64,000 bases of DNA from the NCBI RefSeq assembly GCF_003050935.1, contig NZ_QAOX01000004.1:1-64000 (forward strand). The letters are read 5' to 3'. Source of the DNA: Luteibacter sp. OK325 (GTDB taxonomy: Bacteria; Pseudomonadota; Gammaproteobacteria; Xanthomonadales; Rhodanobacteraceae). The notes under the pieces were generated by a model, which saw nothing but the letters and a program-made list of their open reading frames with translations, was not told the DNA's origin and did no database searches. Both the position numbers and the translations under genes were made by a program. Below, piece by piece: positions 29,201 to 37,012 of the stretch (position 1 is its first letter; the number at the start of each line of letters is the position of its first letter).

Positions 29201-29270
29201 CGGTTATAACCAGGTCATCAGCTACACCCAGCCGCGTTACGCCCGCTTCGGCATCACTTACGACTTCTGA
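26250..29270 (+). CDS. TonB-dependent outer membrane receptor, Oar-like
   Basis: A 1006-residue receptor: signal peptide (residues 1-26), a carboxypeptidase-regulatory-like beta-sandwich (about 28-112, GRYVAEALPLATYKVSLK), a plug domain (about 125-240, GFGGISLPYGAVDQEEVLSGG) and a beta-barrel ending in the terminal Phe of GITYDF. The Oar/CarbReg subfamily is linked to peptide, protein or polysaccharide substrates. The ATG at 26250 has GGAG 8 bases upstream. It is followed after 10 bases by an exported ester hydrolase, so the two are likely one operon acting on a common substrate, possibly peptides or amino acid esters. Confidence 0.92.
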   Translation: MSSRITLRRTLLCAAVAASLTGIAHGQATSGRIAGQAPVAAGETILIEGSNGITREVNVDSRGRYVAEALPLATYKVSLKADGKVVDSRDNVTLRVGAATDVSFVSGAAASSADAQDLSGVTVSATNLPKIDVATVASSTVITAAEMARLPLARTAEGVALLAPGAVAGYSGFKGAMGNSLVSFSGSSVSENAYYINGMNTTDPLSGFGGISLPYGAVDQEEVLSGGYSAMYGRSDGGVISQVGKRGTNEWHFGAQVLWEPDFARADARNITFGQNNPHPPGTIEQRNDRNNEWTSTVSAYAGGPLIKDKLYVFTAVEMARSEGNTIGDINHSYDTKYTYKDPKWYGKIDWNINDSNILELTGVSQTHRSNGNKYDYDYDTNTTGDFVSTDSTYKTKAMVYTAKFTSYITDDLTLTALYGKSKLTYYNEPPDTGVTGPFIGNPAGENLALTGGSPITNGQTLDTVDNPDHTSTNRNLRVDLNYKIGNHSITVGIDNQDSHDIDDGTTIGGDGYELWYAKQDPNLNISDSPFVDKPGNYPGGETGYYGYIRHYNTLASVRVKQRAQYVMDDWQVSDKLLLSLGLRNDQFTNYNPTGQAYLRLTKPQWAPRLGFSYDVLGDSSMKIYGNAGRYFLAMPASVALRTSAGSLATNQYFTYTGIDANGMPTGMTFVKSATGGAVSPNGEYGQPPDPRTVSAKNIKSEYQDEFILGFDQQLNASWVWGTKATLRKLRNALDDVCDNGAITRAAVAQGADIDATTVGSCYLSNPGRANVYQLAQQGGGYYNVKVTNDDFGFTQLKRNYYGLDTYISHPFDGTWSLKADYLYSRSYGNTEGQVRSDVGQGSVSATRDWDYATLMEYANGDQANDRKHQFKIYGSYQITPEWMVSANLTVQSGTPKSCLGRYGADESDPSGYGSYYHYCFGVPSRPGDKGRNPWEELIDANVEYRPLWADRKLAFNVSVFNLLNQQRAQALNPVSGSTNSVNDGYNQVISYTQPRYARFGITYDF

Positions 29271-29280
29271 CGGAGAGGTC

Positions 29281-31224
29281 ATGCACGCACTACTGCGACT
29301 GGGTATCGTCGCGCTCGCCGCCGGGGTCCTCGCGACCCCGGCGGTCGGCGGCGAAAAGACCTATAAAGACCTGCCGACGGAAACGCCGGCCCATTTCACG
29401 CCGACGAATCCTGGCTTCGATTTCGAACGCCGTACTGTCGACATTCCAATGCGCGACGGGGTCAGGCTGCACACGGTGATCCTGCTGCCGAAGGGCGCGA
29501 AGCGCGCGGGCATGCTACTCACGCGTACGCCTTACGGGGCCGATGGCATGGGCCATCGCTCCGACAGCCCGCATCTGGGCCCGACCCTGCGCGGCTATGA
29601 CAACCCGTCCGACGTGATCGTCCAGGACGGCTATATTCGCGTTCTCCAGGATATTCGCGGCAAGCACGGCTCCGAAGGCGACTTCGTGATGAACCGCCCG
29701 CCGGTCGGTCCTGGTAACCCGACCCCGATCGATGAGTCCTCGGACATCTACGACACCATCGACTGGTTGGTGAAGCATGTGCCGGAGTCCAACGGCAAGG
29801 TCGGCATCATCGGCATTTCCTACGACGGCTTCGAGGCGATGATCGCCACGATCCATCCGCACCCCGCCCTCAAGGTAGCCGTGCCGATCAATCCCATGAT
29901 CGACGGCTGGATGGGCGACGACTGGTTCCACCGCGGTGCGTTCCGCCAGCAGATGATTCCCTACATCTACGGCATGGTGAACTCGCGCGAGAGCAACATC
30001 GGCTGGACCAGTGGCTACCGTGACGACTACGACCTGTACCTGCATGGCGGCTCAGCCGGAGACATCGGCCGTGCCTACGGCATGGAGGCGCTAGGCTTCT
30101 GGCAGAAAGTGCTTGCCCATCCGGCATACGACAGCTTCTGGTCGCAACAGGCGCTGGACAAGATCGCCGCGAAGGAGCCCATGACGGTGCCGACCATGCT
30201 CGTGCACAGCCTGTGGGACCAGGAAGACAATTACGGCGATATGTCGGTTTATCGTGCCCTCGCGCCGCGCGATCCCGAGCACAAGAAGGTGTGGCTGGTG
30301 ATCGGGCCATGGCGGCATGCCAAGACGTGGGAGAAGGCGAACACCATCGGCGCACTGGATCTGGGCAGCGATACCGGTACGACGTTCCGTCAGGACATTC
30401 TGCGTCCCTTCCTCGCGCAGTATCTGAAGGACGATGCACCGAAGGCGGATATCGCACCGGTCAACGCCTTCGTGACCGGCGATAACACGTGGCGCAAGCT
30501 CGATACGTGGCCCTCAGCCTGCCGCTCCGATTGTGCGCCGACGATGCAGCGCTGGTATGTGGAGGCGGATGGTGGCCTTGGTGTTACCGCTCCGAGCCAG
30601 GGCTCGGACGATTACGTTTCCGATCCCGCCAAGCCGGTACCCTATCGCGTGCGTCCCATCCAGGCCTGGTCGCACGGTGCCCCGGATCAGGTCGACAGCT
30701 GGCCCGAGTGGCTGGTGGACGACCAGCGGCAGTTCGCCACGCGTACCGACGTGCTTACCTACGTCTCGCCCGTGCTGGACAAGCCGATGGGCGTCGCTGG
30801 CGAACCGCTGGTGCATCTGCTTGCGTCCACCAGTGGCACGGACAGCGACTGGGTGGTCAAGTTGATCGACGTCTACCCGGACGAAGTGGAAGAGAAGCCG
30901 TCGATGGGTGGTTACCAGCTACCGATCGCCATGGAGATCTTTCGTGGCCGTTACCGCGAGGGCTACGACAAACCCATGGCGCTCACCCCGGACAAGCCGC
31001 TGGACTACCGCTTCCCGCTGCCCACGGTGAACCACGTGTTCCAGCCAGGCCACCGCGTGATGGTGCAGATCCAGTCGAGCTGGTTCCCGTTGTACGACCG
31101 GAATCCGCAGACCTTCGTGCCGAACATTTTCAATGCGAAGCCTGCTGATTATCAGAAGGCGACGCAGAGAATCGTACGGGACGGGAACAACGGAACGTTC
31201 GTTGAATTGCCGGTCGTCAAGTAG
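29281..31224 (+). CDS. Exported CocE/NonD (S15) hydrolase, alpha-amino acid ester hydrolase-like
   Basis: A 647-residue secreted serine hydrolase. The signal peptide ends near residue 23. The nucleophile is S180 in GIISYDGF-type context (GISYDGF), with Tyr181 as probable oxyanion residue. The segments PMIDGWMGDDWFHRGAFRQ and VHSLWDQEDNYGD match alpha-amino acid ester hydrolases, whose acidic cluster (the Glu-Asp of DQED) binds the substrate amino group. A C-terminal jelly-roll domain follows from about residue 420. Known relatives in Xanthomonas act on amino acid esters and beta-lactam side chains; the natural substrate is unknown. It is coupled to the TonB receptor gene. Confidence 0.88.
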   Translation: MHALLRLGIVALAAGVLATPAVGGEKTYKDLPTETPAHFTPTNPGFDFERRTVDIPMRDGVRLHTVILLPKGAKRAGMLLTRTPYGADGMGHRSDSPHLGPTLRGYDNPSDVIVQDGYIRVLQDIRGKHGSEGDFVMNRPPVGPGNPTPIDESSDIYDTIDWLVKHVPESNGKVGIIGISYDGFEAMIATIHPHPALKVAVPINPMIDGWMGDDWFHRGAFRQQMIPYIYGMVNSRESNIGWTSGYRDDYDLYLHGGSAGDIGRAYGMEALGFWQKVLAHPAYDSFWSQQALDKIAAKEPMTVPTMLVHSLWDQEDNYGDMSVYRALAPRDPEHKKVWLVIGPWRHAKTWEKANTIGALDLGSDTGTTFRQDILRPFLAQYLKDDAPKADIAPVNAFVTGDNTWRKLDTWPSACRSDCAPTMQRWYVEADGGLGVTAPSQGSDDYVSDPAKPVPYRVRPIQAWSHGAPDQVDSWPEWLVDDQRQFATRTDVLTYVSPVLDKPMGVAGEPLVHLLASTSGTDSDWVVKLIDVYPDEVEEKPSMGGYQLPIAMEIFRGRYREGYDKPMALTPDKPLDYRFPLPTVNHVFQPGHRVMVQIQSSWFPLYDRNPQTFVPNIFNAKPADYQKATQRIVRDGNNGTFVELPVVK

Positions 31225-31247
31225 GAAGACTGACTGGGGCCAAAGGA

Positions 31248-31317
31248 ACATCGCCGATAAATCGGCTCCTACCAAACAAGGTCGTCCAACCTTGCAGGAG
31301 CCGATTCATCGGCGATC
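31248..31317. repeat. REP pair after the hydrolase gene
   Basis: CGCCGATAAATCGGCTCCTA and GGAGCCGATTCATCGGCG in inverted orientation are separated by about 30 bases, with AAGGTCGTCCAACCTT between them forming a further short hairpin. Confidence 0.8.
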
Positions 31318-31411
31318 CGGCAGCCGCCGGCCCGCTGCCGACCGACGCCGGGCCCTACACAACGGAGGGAGCTAGCGCCTCACCCTTCGCCGCTCGTGCG
31401 GACCTGATGCC

Positions 31412-31924
31412 TTAAGGCGTCCGGATATTGTCGATCGCGACATATTCCGGTCCGTCTTGCGTGACATAGATAGTCACCGCGGTCACATTGCCTTTCTCTG
31501 GTGCCTTGCACTCAGCCGCCCCGTTGGCTCCGTAGAAGGCCTTCTTCTCACCGGCGCCATTCGTATACGTGCATGAGTAAGAAGGCGGAGCTTGACCGGC
31601 ACGCACCACCGCGAAATCGAACGATACGCTGGGCTGGGGCCCGGCCAGGGTAATCACCGCTTTTACCGTCTTATCTTGCCTCTCTACCTGCAGGTTGCTG
31701 CCCTTTACGTTCCCCCCGGGGGTGCCTGTGTTCGAGATAGTCAGGGCACTCTCCGCCGACGTCACCGTAATTCCGTCCCCACTGGTCGTAGTCATCCAGT
31801 GGCCGACCTTGAAACTGTCAAAGTTGGTCAGGTTCCGGCTCGGCGCTTCGTCGGCGATAACCGAAAAACTCGCACTCGAAACGACCAGCAAAGCGGAGAC
31901 ACACAACGCGAAATTCCGTTTCAT
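31412..31924 (-). CDS. Hypothetical exported protein
   Basis: A 170-residue protein with a clear signal peptide (MKRNFALCVSALLVVSSASF). The mature part is Ser/Thr/Gly-rich and probably all-beta (VGHWMTTTSGDGITVTSAES; ISNTGTPGGNVKGSNLQVE) and has two cysteines (YSCTYTN and AECKAPE) that could form one disulfide. Base composition looks lower in GC than its neighbours. I recognise no family. It is convergent with the hydrolase gene and lies downstream of oxyR without overlap, so it is probably transcribed alone. Confidence 0.7.
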   Translation of the reverse strand: MKRNFALCVSALLVVSSASFSVIADEAPSRNLTNFDSFKVGHWMTTTSGDGITVTSAESALTISNTGTPGGNVKGSNLQVERQDKTVKAVITLAGPQPSVSFDFAVVRAGQAPPSYSCTYTNGAGEKKAFYGANGAAECKAPEKGNVTAVTIYVTQDGPEYVAIDNIRTP

Positions 31925-32070
31925 GACAAATCCTTGGTTTTTGGGCGTCACGACCGACGCCAACCGACATTGCCATAGGCAACGCAGCCGCCGCAGAACT
32001 CTTGATACGTCGATCCGGAACGCGGTGCGTATCTCTCTGATCCGTACCAGAAAACCCTATCTTCCCGCCA

Positions 32071-33009
32071 TCAGGCGATGAGTTGCGACGGTCTGGATAC
32101 CCGCAGCGTGGCGGCCAATGCTCGAAAATCGTCCGCGCGGGGATCTGACTTACGCCAGGCCAGCACGATGGTCCGCGCAAACTCTTCCGGCAGCGGCAGA
32201 TAGCGCATGCCCTGAACCTGCGTTGTCGCAAGCTGGGGCATCAGCGTGCACCCCTCGCCAGCGGCAACCATATACCGCAGCATCTCAAGGCTGGTGCCCT
32301 GCCGTTGGTCGGGAGCGACGTCATCGCAAGCAGCAAGCGCTTGGTCGCGCAGACAATGACCCTCTTCGAGAAGCAGACGTTCACGGGGTTTGAGCGACGC
32401 CCAAAGATCGCCGGCTTCTGTCGTAGCCGGATGATCGTCACGACAGGCGAGTCGGAACGGCTCCTGGAAGATCGCCACGCAACTTACCTGCGTGTCGGTA
32501 ACGGGCGCGGACATGAGTACGACATCCAGTTCGCCACGGATCAAGGCATAGACAAGATCGTCCGTCTTACCCTCGCCCAGCTCGAGCGATACATCGGGGA
32601 AAGCCTTCTGGATGTCTCCCAACACATGCGGAAAGTAGTACGGACCGAGCGTCGCGATTGCCGATAGCCGCAACGCGCCGCCGAACGCTCGCTTCGGGCG
32701 CAGCGCCATATCAAGTAACCGTCTCCCTTCGACCAGCACCTTGCGCATCTGGTCCACCAGGCGAGCGCCCTGCTCCGTCACCAGGATCCTTCGCGTCGTT
32801 CGCTCGAAGATGACGGTACCCAAGCGGGTCTCCACGCGACGGATCTGCACCGAGAGCGAGGGCTGCGTCACGTGGCAGCGTTCGGCAGCACGCATGAAGT
32901 TGCCCAGATCTGCCACCGCAACGACGTACTCGAGGTCGCGTAGCGAAAGTCCGGCGAGGTTGTCCTGATCGGCGACCACCTCAAGACGCGTCGCGTACTT
33001 CACAGCCAT
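32071..33009 (-). CDS. oxyR: Peroxide-sensing LysR regulator OxyR
   Basis: A 312-residue LysR-family activator. The HTH is FMRAAERCHVTQPSLSVQI. The redox pair C219 and C228 in LLEEGHCLRDQALAACDD has the same nine-residue spacing as C199/C208 of Escherichia coli OxyR, so H2O2-driven disulfide switching is expected. The start codon at 33009 overlaps the hemH stop by 10 bases; it adds about 20 residues before the usual LRDLEY start, with no internal ATG to choose instead. The katA-hemH-oxyR order puts the regulator downstream of its likely target. Confidence 0.93.
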   Translation of the reverse strand: MAVKYATRLEVVADQDNLAGLSLRDLEYVVAVADLGNFMRAAERCHVTQPSLSVQIRRVETRLGTVIFERTTRRILVTEQGARLVDQMRKVLVEGRRLLDMALRPKRAFGGALRLSAIATLGPYYFPHVLGDIQKAFPDVSLELGEGKTDDLVYALIRGELDVVLMSAPVTDTQVSCVAIFQEPFRLACRDDHPATTEAGDLWASLKPRERLLLEEGHCLRDQALAACDDVAPDQRQGTSLEMLRYMVAAGEGCTLMPQLATTQVQGMRYLPLPEEFARTIVLAWRKSDPRADDFRALAATLRVSRPSQLIA

Positions 33010-34121
33010 CCCTGCGTCTCCTCCAGCACGCGATCACACAACACCGCCATGCCGTCGTCGCTGTCGTTGAGGCAGGGAATCAGCGTGAATACCTCACCAC
33101 CTGCCTCCCGGAAATAGTGCGCGTTCTCGCGACCGATCTCATCGATCGTCTCGATGCAATCCGCCGAGAAGCCCGGGGATATCACGGCGACGCGACGGAC
33201 ACCCTCGTGGGCGAGTTGGCGCATGGTGGCGTCGGTGTACGGCTGGAGCCAGTCCGCATAACCAAATCGCGACTGGTAGGTGATACGGAAACGTGTCGGC
33301 GGAAGGTTCAAGGCGTCGCGAAGCAATTCGCCGGTGTGCTGGCACTGCTCGTAATAGGGATCGCCCAGGGCAATGTTGCGCTGGGGAATGCCGTGGAACG
33401 AGGCGACGATCACCTCAGGCTCCTCCGCGAAGGTTTCCAGCGTGGTTCGGACGGAACGGGCCAGCGCTTCGATATACGACGGTTCGTCGAAGTACGAAGG
33501 CACCACGCGCACCGCCGGCTGGTTGCGCATACCGCGTAACACCTCGAACAGCTTGTCGTTAGCCGTCGCCGTGGTCGTCGCGGAATACTGCGGGTAGAGC
33601 GGGAACATCAGGATACGGTCACAACCCTCGGCGGTCAGGCGAGCTATGGCATCCGGGATGGAAGGGTTGCCATATCGCATGCCCCAGTCGACCGCCACAC
33701 GATCATCGCCGAACATCTCCGCGGCCCAGGTCCCGAGTTTCCTCGCCTGGTTTCGGGTCACGGTCTTCAGCGGGCTCTCGTCGAGTTCCCGGTTCCAGAT
33801 TCGCGCGTAGTCCCTGCCTTTGACGGCGGGACGACGGAGCAACACAACGCCTTGCAGGATCGGTTGCCAGATGAATTTCGGAAGTTCGATCACGCGCTGA
33901 TCGGAAAGGAATTCGGCGAGGTAACGGCGCACGGAGGTGTAGTCGGTGCCGTCGGGTGTGCCGAGGTTGGATAGGAGGATGCCGACCTTGCCTCGGGTCA
34001 CCGACATCGGTGCACGCGTTTGGAGTCGGGTCTTCGACGCCGTGGTTGGCGCGGTTTCGGTGGGTGTTGTTCGCCGCTGAAGCGGCTCCCACAGGGGTCT
34101 GGTGTGACTGGCGGTGGTCAT
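33000..34121 (-). CDS. hemH: Ferrochelatase
   Basis: Inserts Fe2+ into protoporphyrin IX, the last step of haem synthesis. Family motifs are ILLSNLGTPDG, the metal-binding His region VIVASFHGIPQRNI and SPGFSADCIETIDEI. From the ATG at 34121 it is 373 residues, about 40 longer than usual; GGAG lies 7 bases upstream. The extra N-terminus (RPLWEPLQRR, residues 8-17) is encoded by a REP palindrome. The ATG at 34007 would give 335 residues, close to the family size, but has no ribosome binding site. It overlaps oxyR and follows katA by 60 bases, so haem supply is coupled to catalase production. Confidence 0.92.
   Translation of the reverse strand: MTTASHTRPLWEPLQRRTTPTETAPTTASKTRLQTRAPMSVTRGKVGILLSNLGTPDGTDYTSVRRYLAEFLSDQRVIELPKFIWQPILQGVVLLRRPAVKGRDYARIWNRELDESPLKTVTRNQARKLGTWAAEMFGDDRVAVDWGMRYGNPSIPDAIARLTAEGCDRILMFPLYPQYSATTTATANDKLFEVLRGMRNQPAVRVVPSYFDEPSYIEALARSVRTTLETFAEEPEVIVASFHGIPQRNIALGDPYYEQCQHTGELLRDALNLPPTRFRITYQSRFGYADWLQPYTDATMRQLAHEGVRRVAVISPGFSADCIETIDEIGRENAHYFREAGGEVFTLIPCLNDSDDGMAVLCDRVLEETQGWL
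34072..34093. repeat. REP unit inside the hemH 5' coding region
   Basis: CGCCGCTGAAGCGGCTCCCA is a complete unit of the GCTTCAGCGGC class, located between the two possible hemH start codons. Confidence 0.85.
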
Positions 34122-34181
34122 GCTGTGGCTCCGGCTTTGACGAGAGGGGCCATGGCTGGCCCCTCTGCTTTGCTTTCGCTA

Positions 34182-35618
34182 TCAACCGAGCCTTACGACG
34201 GCCTCGGCGATGCCCTTGCCGTAGTCCGGGTGGCAGGCCGTGCAGTTGTCGATATGGCGCTGGACCACCGGCTGCGAAGCACCCTTGATGGCGCGGGCCG
34301 TGTTATCGAACAGCACCTGCTTCTGCGCCGGGGTCATCAGTTCGAACAGCTTGCGAGGCTGCGAGAAGTAGTCGGTGTCTTCGCGATGGTTCCAGCGCTT
34401 GGCCACCGTCTCGCCGATTTCCAACGGCGGCTCGGAGAAGTCCGGCTGGGCTTGCAGGGCGCCACGACTGTTCGGCTCGTAATGCGTCGAACCGCCGCCG
34501 TTGCCGTCGACGCGCATCGCGCCGTCACGGTGATACGAGTGGACCGGGCAGCGCGGCGCATTCACCGGAATCTGCGCGTAATTCACGCCGAGACGGTAGC
34601 GCTGTGTGTCGCCGTAGGAGAACAGGCGGCCCTGGAGCATCTTGTCCGGCGAGAAGCCGATGCCCGGCACGATCACCGCCGGCGCGAACGCGGCCTGCTC
34701 GATATCCTGGAAGAAGTTCTCGGGATTCCGGTTCAGTTCAAAGAAGCCCACTTCGATCAGCGGGTAATCGCCGTGCGGCCAAACCTTGGTCAGGTCGAAC
34801 GGGTTGTATGGCGTATTGGCCGCTTCGGCCTCGGGCATGATCTGCACGAACAGCGTCCAGCGTGGGAATTCCTTGCGCTCGATGGCTTCGTACAGGTCGC
34901 GCTGGTTGCTCTCGCGGTCCTTGGCGACCACCTGCCCGGCTTCGTCGTCGGTCAGGTTCTGGATACCCTGCTGGGTCTTGAAGGTGAACTTTACCCAGAA
35001 GCGCTCGTTGTTTGCGTTGATGAAGCTGTACGTGTGGCTGCCGAAACCATGCATGTGACGGAACGACTTCGGCACACCGCGCTCGCTCATGACGATGGTG
35101 ACCTGATGCAGCGCCTCGGGCAGCAGCGTCCAGTAGTCCCAGTTGTTGTCGGCGCTACGCATGCCCGTGCGCGGGTCGCGTTTGATGGCGTGGTTGAGGT
35201 CCGGGAACTTCAGCGGATCGCGGATGAAGAACACCGGCGTGTTGTTGCCGACCAGGTCCCAGTTGCCCTCTTCCGTATAGAACTTCATGGCGAAGCCGCG
35301 GATGTCGCGCTCGGCATCGGCCGCGCCGCGCTCGCCGGCCACGGTCGAGAATCGGGCCATCATCTCGGTAGTCTTGCCCACGTCGGAGAAGATCTTCGCC
35401 CGGGTGTACTGCGTGATGTCATGGGTGACCGTAAACGTACCGAAGGCACCGGCGCCCTTGGCGTGCATGCGGCGCTCGGGAATCACCTCGCGGTCGAAGT
35501 GGGCGAGCTTCTCGAGGAACCAGACATCCTGCAGCAGAGCCGGGCCACGCGGGCCGGCGGTCATCGTGTTGTTGTCGTCGGCGACGGGGGCGCCGAAGGC
35601 GGTGGTCAGCTTACTCAT
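34182..35618 (-). CDS. katA: Catalase (monofunctional, small-subunit clade)
   Basis: A 478-residue haem catalase. Active-site His is in [13 protein letters not shown], Asn in VGNNTPVFF, and the proximal Tyr in [14 protein letters not shown]. There is no signal peptide, so it is cytoplasmic. Length matches clade 3 enzymes. The C-terminus ends [15 protein letters not shown], which contains a CxxCH string. A candidate OxyR half-site lies about 112 bases upstream, and hemH and oxyR follow on the same strand. Confidence 0.96.
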   Translation of the reverse strand: MSKLTTAFGAPVADDNNTMTAGPRGPALLQDVWFLEKLAHFDREVIPERRMHAKGAGAFGTFTVTHDITQYTRAKIFSDVGKTTEMMARFSTVAGERGAADAERDIRGFAMKFYTEEGNWDLVGNNTPVFFIRDPLKFPDLNHAIKRDPRTGMRSADNNWDYWTLLPEALHQVTIVMSERGVPKSFRHMHGFGSHTYSFINANNERFWVKFTFKTQQGIQNLTDDEAGQVVAKDRESNQRDLYEAIERKEFPRWTLFVQIMPEAEAANTPYNPFDLTKVWPHGDYPLIEVGFFELNRNPENFFQDIEQAAFAPAVIVPGIGFSPDKMLQGRLFSYGDTQRYRLGVNYAQIPVNAPRCPVHSYHRDGAMRVDGNGGGSTHYEPNSRGALQAQPDFSEPPLEIGETVAKRWNHREDTDYFSQPRKLFELMTPAQKQVLFDNTARAIKGASQPVVQRHIDNCTACHPDYGKGIAEAVVRLG

Positions 35619-35729
35619 GGGTCTTACCCTTGCTGTGTTCGTGGGAGAGGCGAGCGGCGGGGCCGCGACGTGGACGCAACGTTAGGCCCCGTCGACTGAT
35701 TAGGGAAATTCATATTTGTGACGGGGGCG

Positions 35730-35744
35730 ATAGGGATTGACTAT
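35730..35744 (-). promoter_or_regulatory. Candidate OxyR half-site upstream of katA
   Basis: ATAGGGATTGACTAT has the ATAG-N7-CTAT dyad of an OxyR motif. A second ATAG follows at 35747, but the remaining element is degenerate. The position, 112 bases upstream of the katA start, fits an activator site. Confidence 0.5.
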
Positions 35745-35814
35745 GGATAGTCAGACACCTTTCGCCCAATAGGATCAGGCACACCCCCTCTCCGGCGATT
35801 GGATATCTCCGCCC

Positions 35815-35899
35815 CTGTAGGAGCCGATTCATCGGCGAATGGGTGCGTGCAGCAACCCGGCCCGCTGCCGCGGGATCGCCGATGAATCGGCTCCTACAG
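35815..35899. repeat. REP pair between katA and the tautomerase gene
   Basis: GTAGGAGCCGATTCATCGGC and the inverted GCCGATGAATCGGCTCCTAC are separated by about 40 bases, which contain CCCGCTGCCGCGGG. Confidence 0.87.
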
Positions 35900-35913
35900 G
35901 GAACCGAGGCAAT

Positions 35914-35946
35914 AAAAAACGCCGCTGAGTTGCCTCAGCGGCGTTT
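35914..35946 (-). terminator. Terminator of the SDR-tautomerase operon
   Basis: The 13-base-pair stem AACGCCGCTGAG / CTCAGCGGCGTT has a TTGC loop and a T-run on the minus strand. It lies 14 bases past the tautomerase stop. Confidence 0.9.
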
Positions 35947-35959
35947 GGCTTTTCGGCTA

Positions 35960-36172
35960 TCAAACCGGCCCGGGATTGGGCGGCCGCAGCTTCGATGTGG
36001 GCAATCCCTTGTAGCCCCAATCTTCCATCGGCACCTCGTCGATGACCACGAAAGTCACTTCCGGCGGCTTGCCGAGGACGCGCTGGAGCGTCTCGGTGAT
36101 TTCGGCGATGACCTGGGCTTTCTGCTCAGGCGTATTGCCTTCTTTAGTGATGCGAACGTTGACGTAAGGCAT
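35960..36172 (-). CDS. 4-oxalocrotonate tautomerase family protein
   Basis: A 70-residue tautomerase. The catalytic Pro follows the initiator Met (MPYVNVRITKEGNTPEQKAQ) and would be exposed by Met removal. A conserved VVIDEVPMEDWGYKG segment follows. Relatives act as tautomerases or dehalogenases in catabolic pathways, as oligomers. It starts 8 bases after the SDR stop and shares its terminator, suggesting one operon under the divergent LysR regulator. The physiological substrate is unknown. Confidence 0.88.
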   Translation of the reverse strand: MPYVNVRITKEGNTPEQKAQVIAEITETLQRVLGKPPEVTFVVIDEVPMEDWGYKGLPTSKLRPPNPGPV

Positions 36173-36180
36173 GTTGGCGA

Positions 36181-36915
36181 TTACCAGCGGCCGGCGGTGC
36201 CGCCGCCGTCGACCGGCAGGACCACGCCATTGATGAAGGAAGCCTGCGCGAGGTAGACCACGGCCTCGGCGATCTCTTCCGGCGTACCCAGGCGCCCTGC
36301 GGGGTTGAGGGCGCTGAGGAATTCATGCGTTTCGGGCGAGTGCATCGGCGTGTCGATGACGCCCGGAGCCACGGCATTGACGCGAACGTTGTGGCGGGAC
36401 AATTCGATCGACAGGCCACGCGTCACGGCATTCAGGCCGCCCTTGGTCAGTACCGCCATCGTGCCGGGCACGTTGCGATCGGGCTGCATGCCCACGGACG
36501 CCGTCACGTTGACGATGCTGCCTTCGTTGCGAGACACCATGTGACGGGCAACCACCTGCGTCGGATAGATGAAGCCACGCAGATTGGTGTCGATCACCGC
36601 GTCGATCTCGGCCGCCGTAAAGTCGATGAAATCCCGTGCGACGAAGATACCGGCGTTGTTGACCAGTACGTCGACCTTGCCGAAGGCCTCCAGCGCATGG
36701 TCGAGAAGGCGCTCAGCGGTTTCCGGCAGGCTGATGTCGCCGGCCACGCCGAGGAACCGATCGGAGTTACCCAGTTCGGCATGCGCGGCATCCAGGCGTT
36801 CCTGGGTGCGGGCGTTCCCGACCACGTTGTAACCGAGGTCGAGGAAGGCTTTTGCGATGGCGAAGCCAAGGCCACTGGAGGCACCGGTGACAATCGCGGT
36901 CTTGTTGCTGCTCAT
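36181..36915 (-). CDS. Short-chain dehydrogenase/reductase family protein lacking the catalytic Tyr
   Basis: A 244-residue SDR fold protein. The cofactor motif TGASSGLG and the NNAG motif are intact, and the catalytic Ser is in NVTASVG. Where the YxxxK pair is expected the sequence reads AVLTK, so the Lys is present but the Tyr is Ala. A subfamily with this substitution exists among proteins annotated simply as SDR oxidoreductases. The ATG at 36915 gives the canonical start; the upstream frame is antisense to the LysR gene. The operon partner is a tautomerase. Confidence 0.88.
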   Translation of the reverse strand: MSSNKTAIVTGASSGLGFAIAKAFLDLGYNVVGNARTQERLDAAHAELGNSDRFLGVAGDISLPETAERLLDHALEAFGKVDVLVNNAGIFVARDFIDFTAAEIDAVIDTNLRGFIYPTQVVARHMVSRNEGSIVNVTASVGMQPDRNVPGTMAVLTKGGLNAVTRGLSIELSRHNVRVNAVAPGVIDTPMHSPETHEFLSALNPAGRLGTPEEIAEAVVYLAQASFINGVVLPVDGGGTAGRW

Positions 36916-36995
36916 AGGTTTGGACTCCGGATGACTGGAACACAATCTATTGCTGCGGCGGGCGGTGATAAATAAGATCCGGGACACAAGACTCA

Positions 36996-37008
36996 TTACA
37001 CGGTGTAA
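36996..37008. promoter_or_regulatory. Perfect palindrome in the SDR/LysR divergent promoter
   Basis: TTACACGGTGTAA is a 13-base perfect dyad with the T-N11-A spacing of LysR-family operators. It ends 4 bases before the LysR start codon and is 81 bases from the SDR start, so it could serve both autorepression and control of the SDR-tautomerase operon. Confidence 0.6.
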
Positions 37009-37012
37009 CGCT

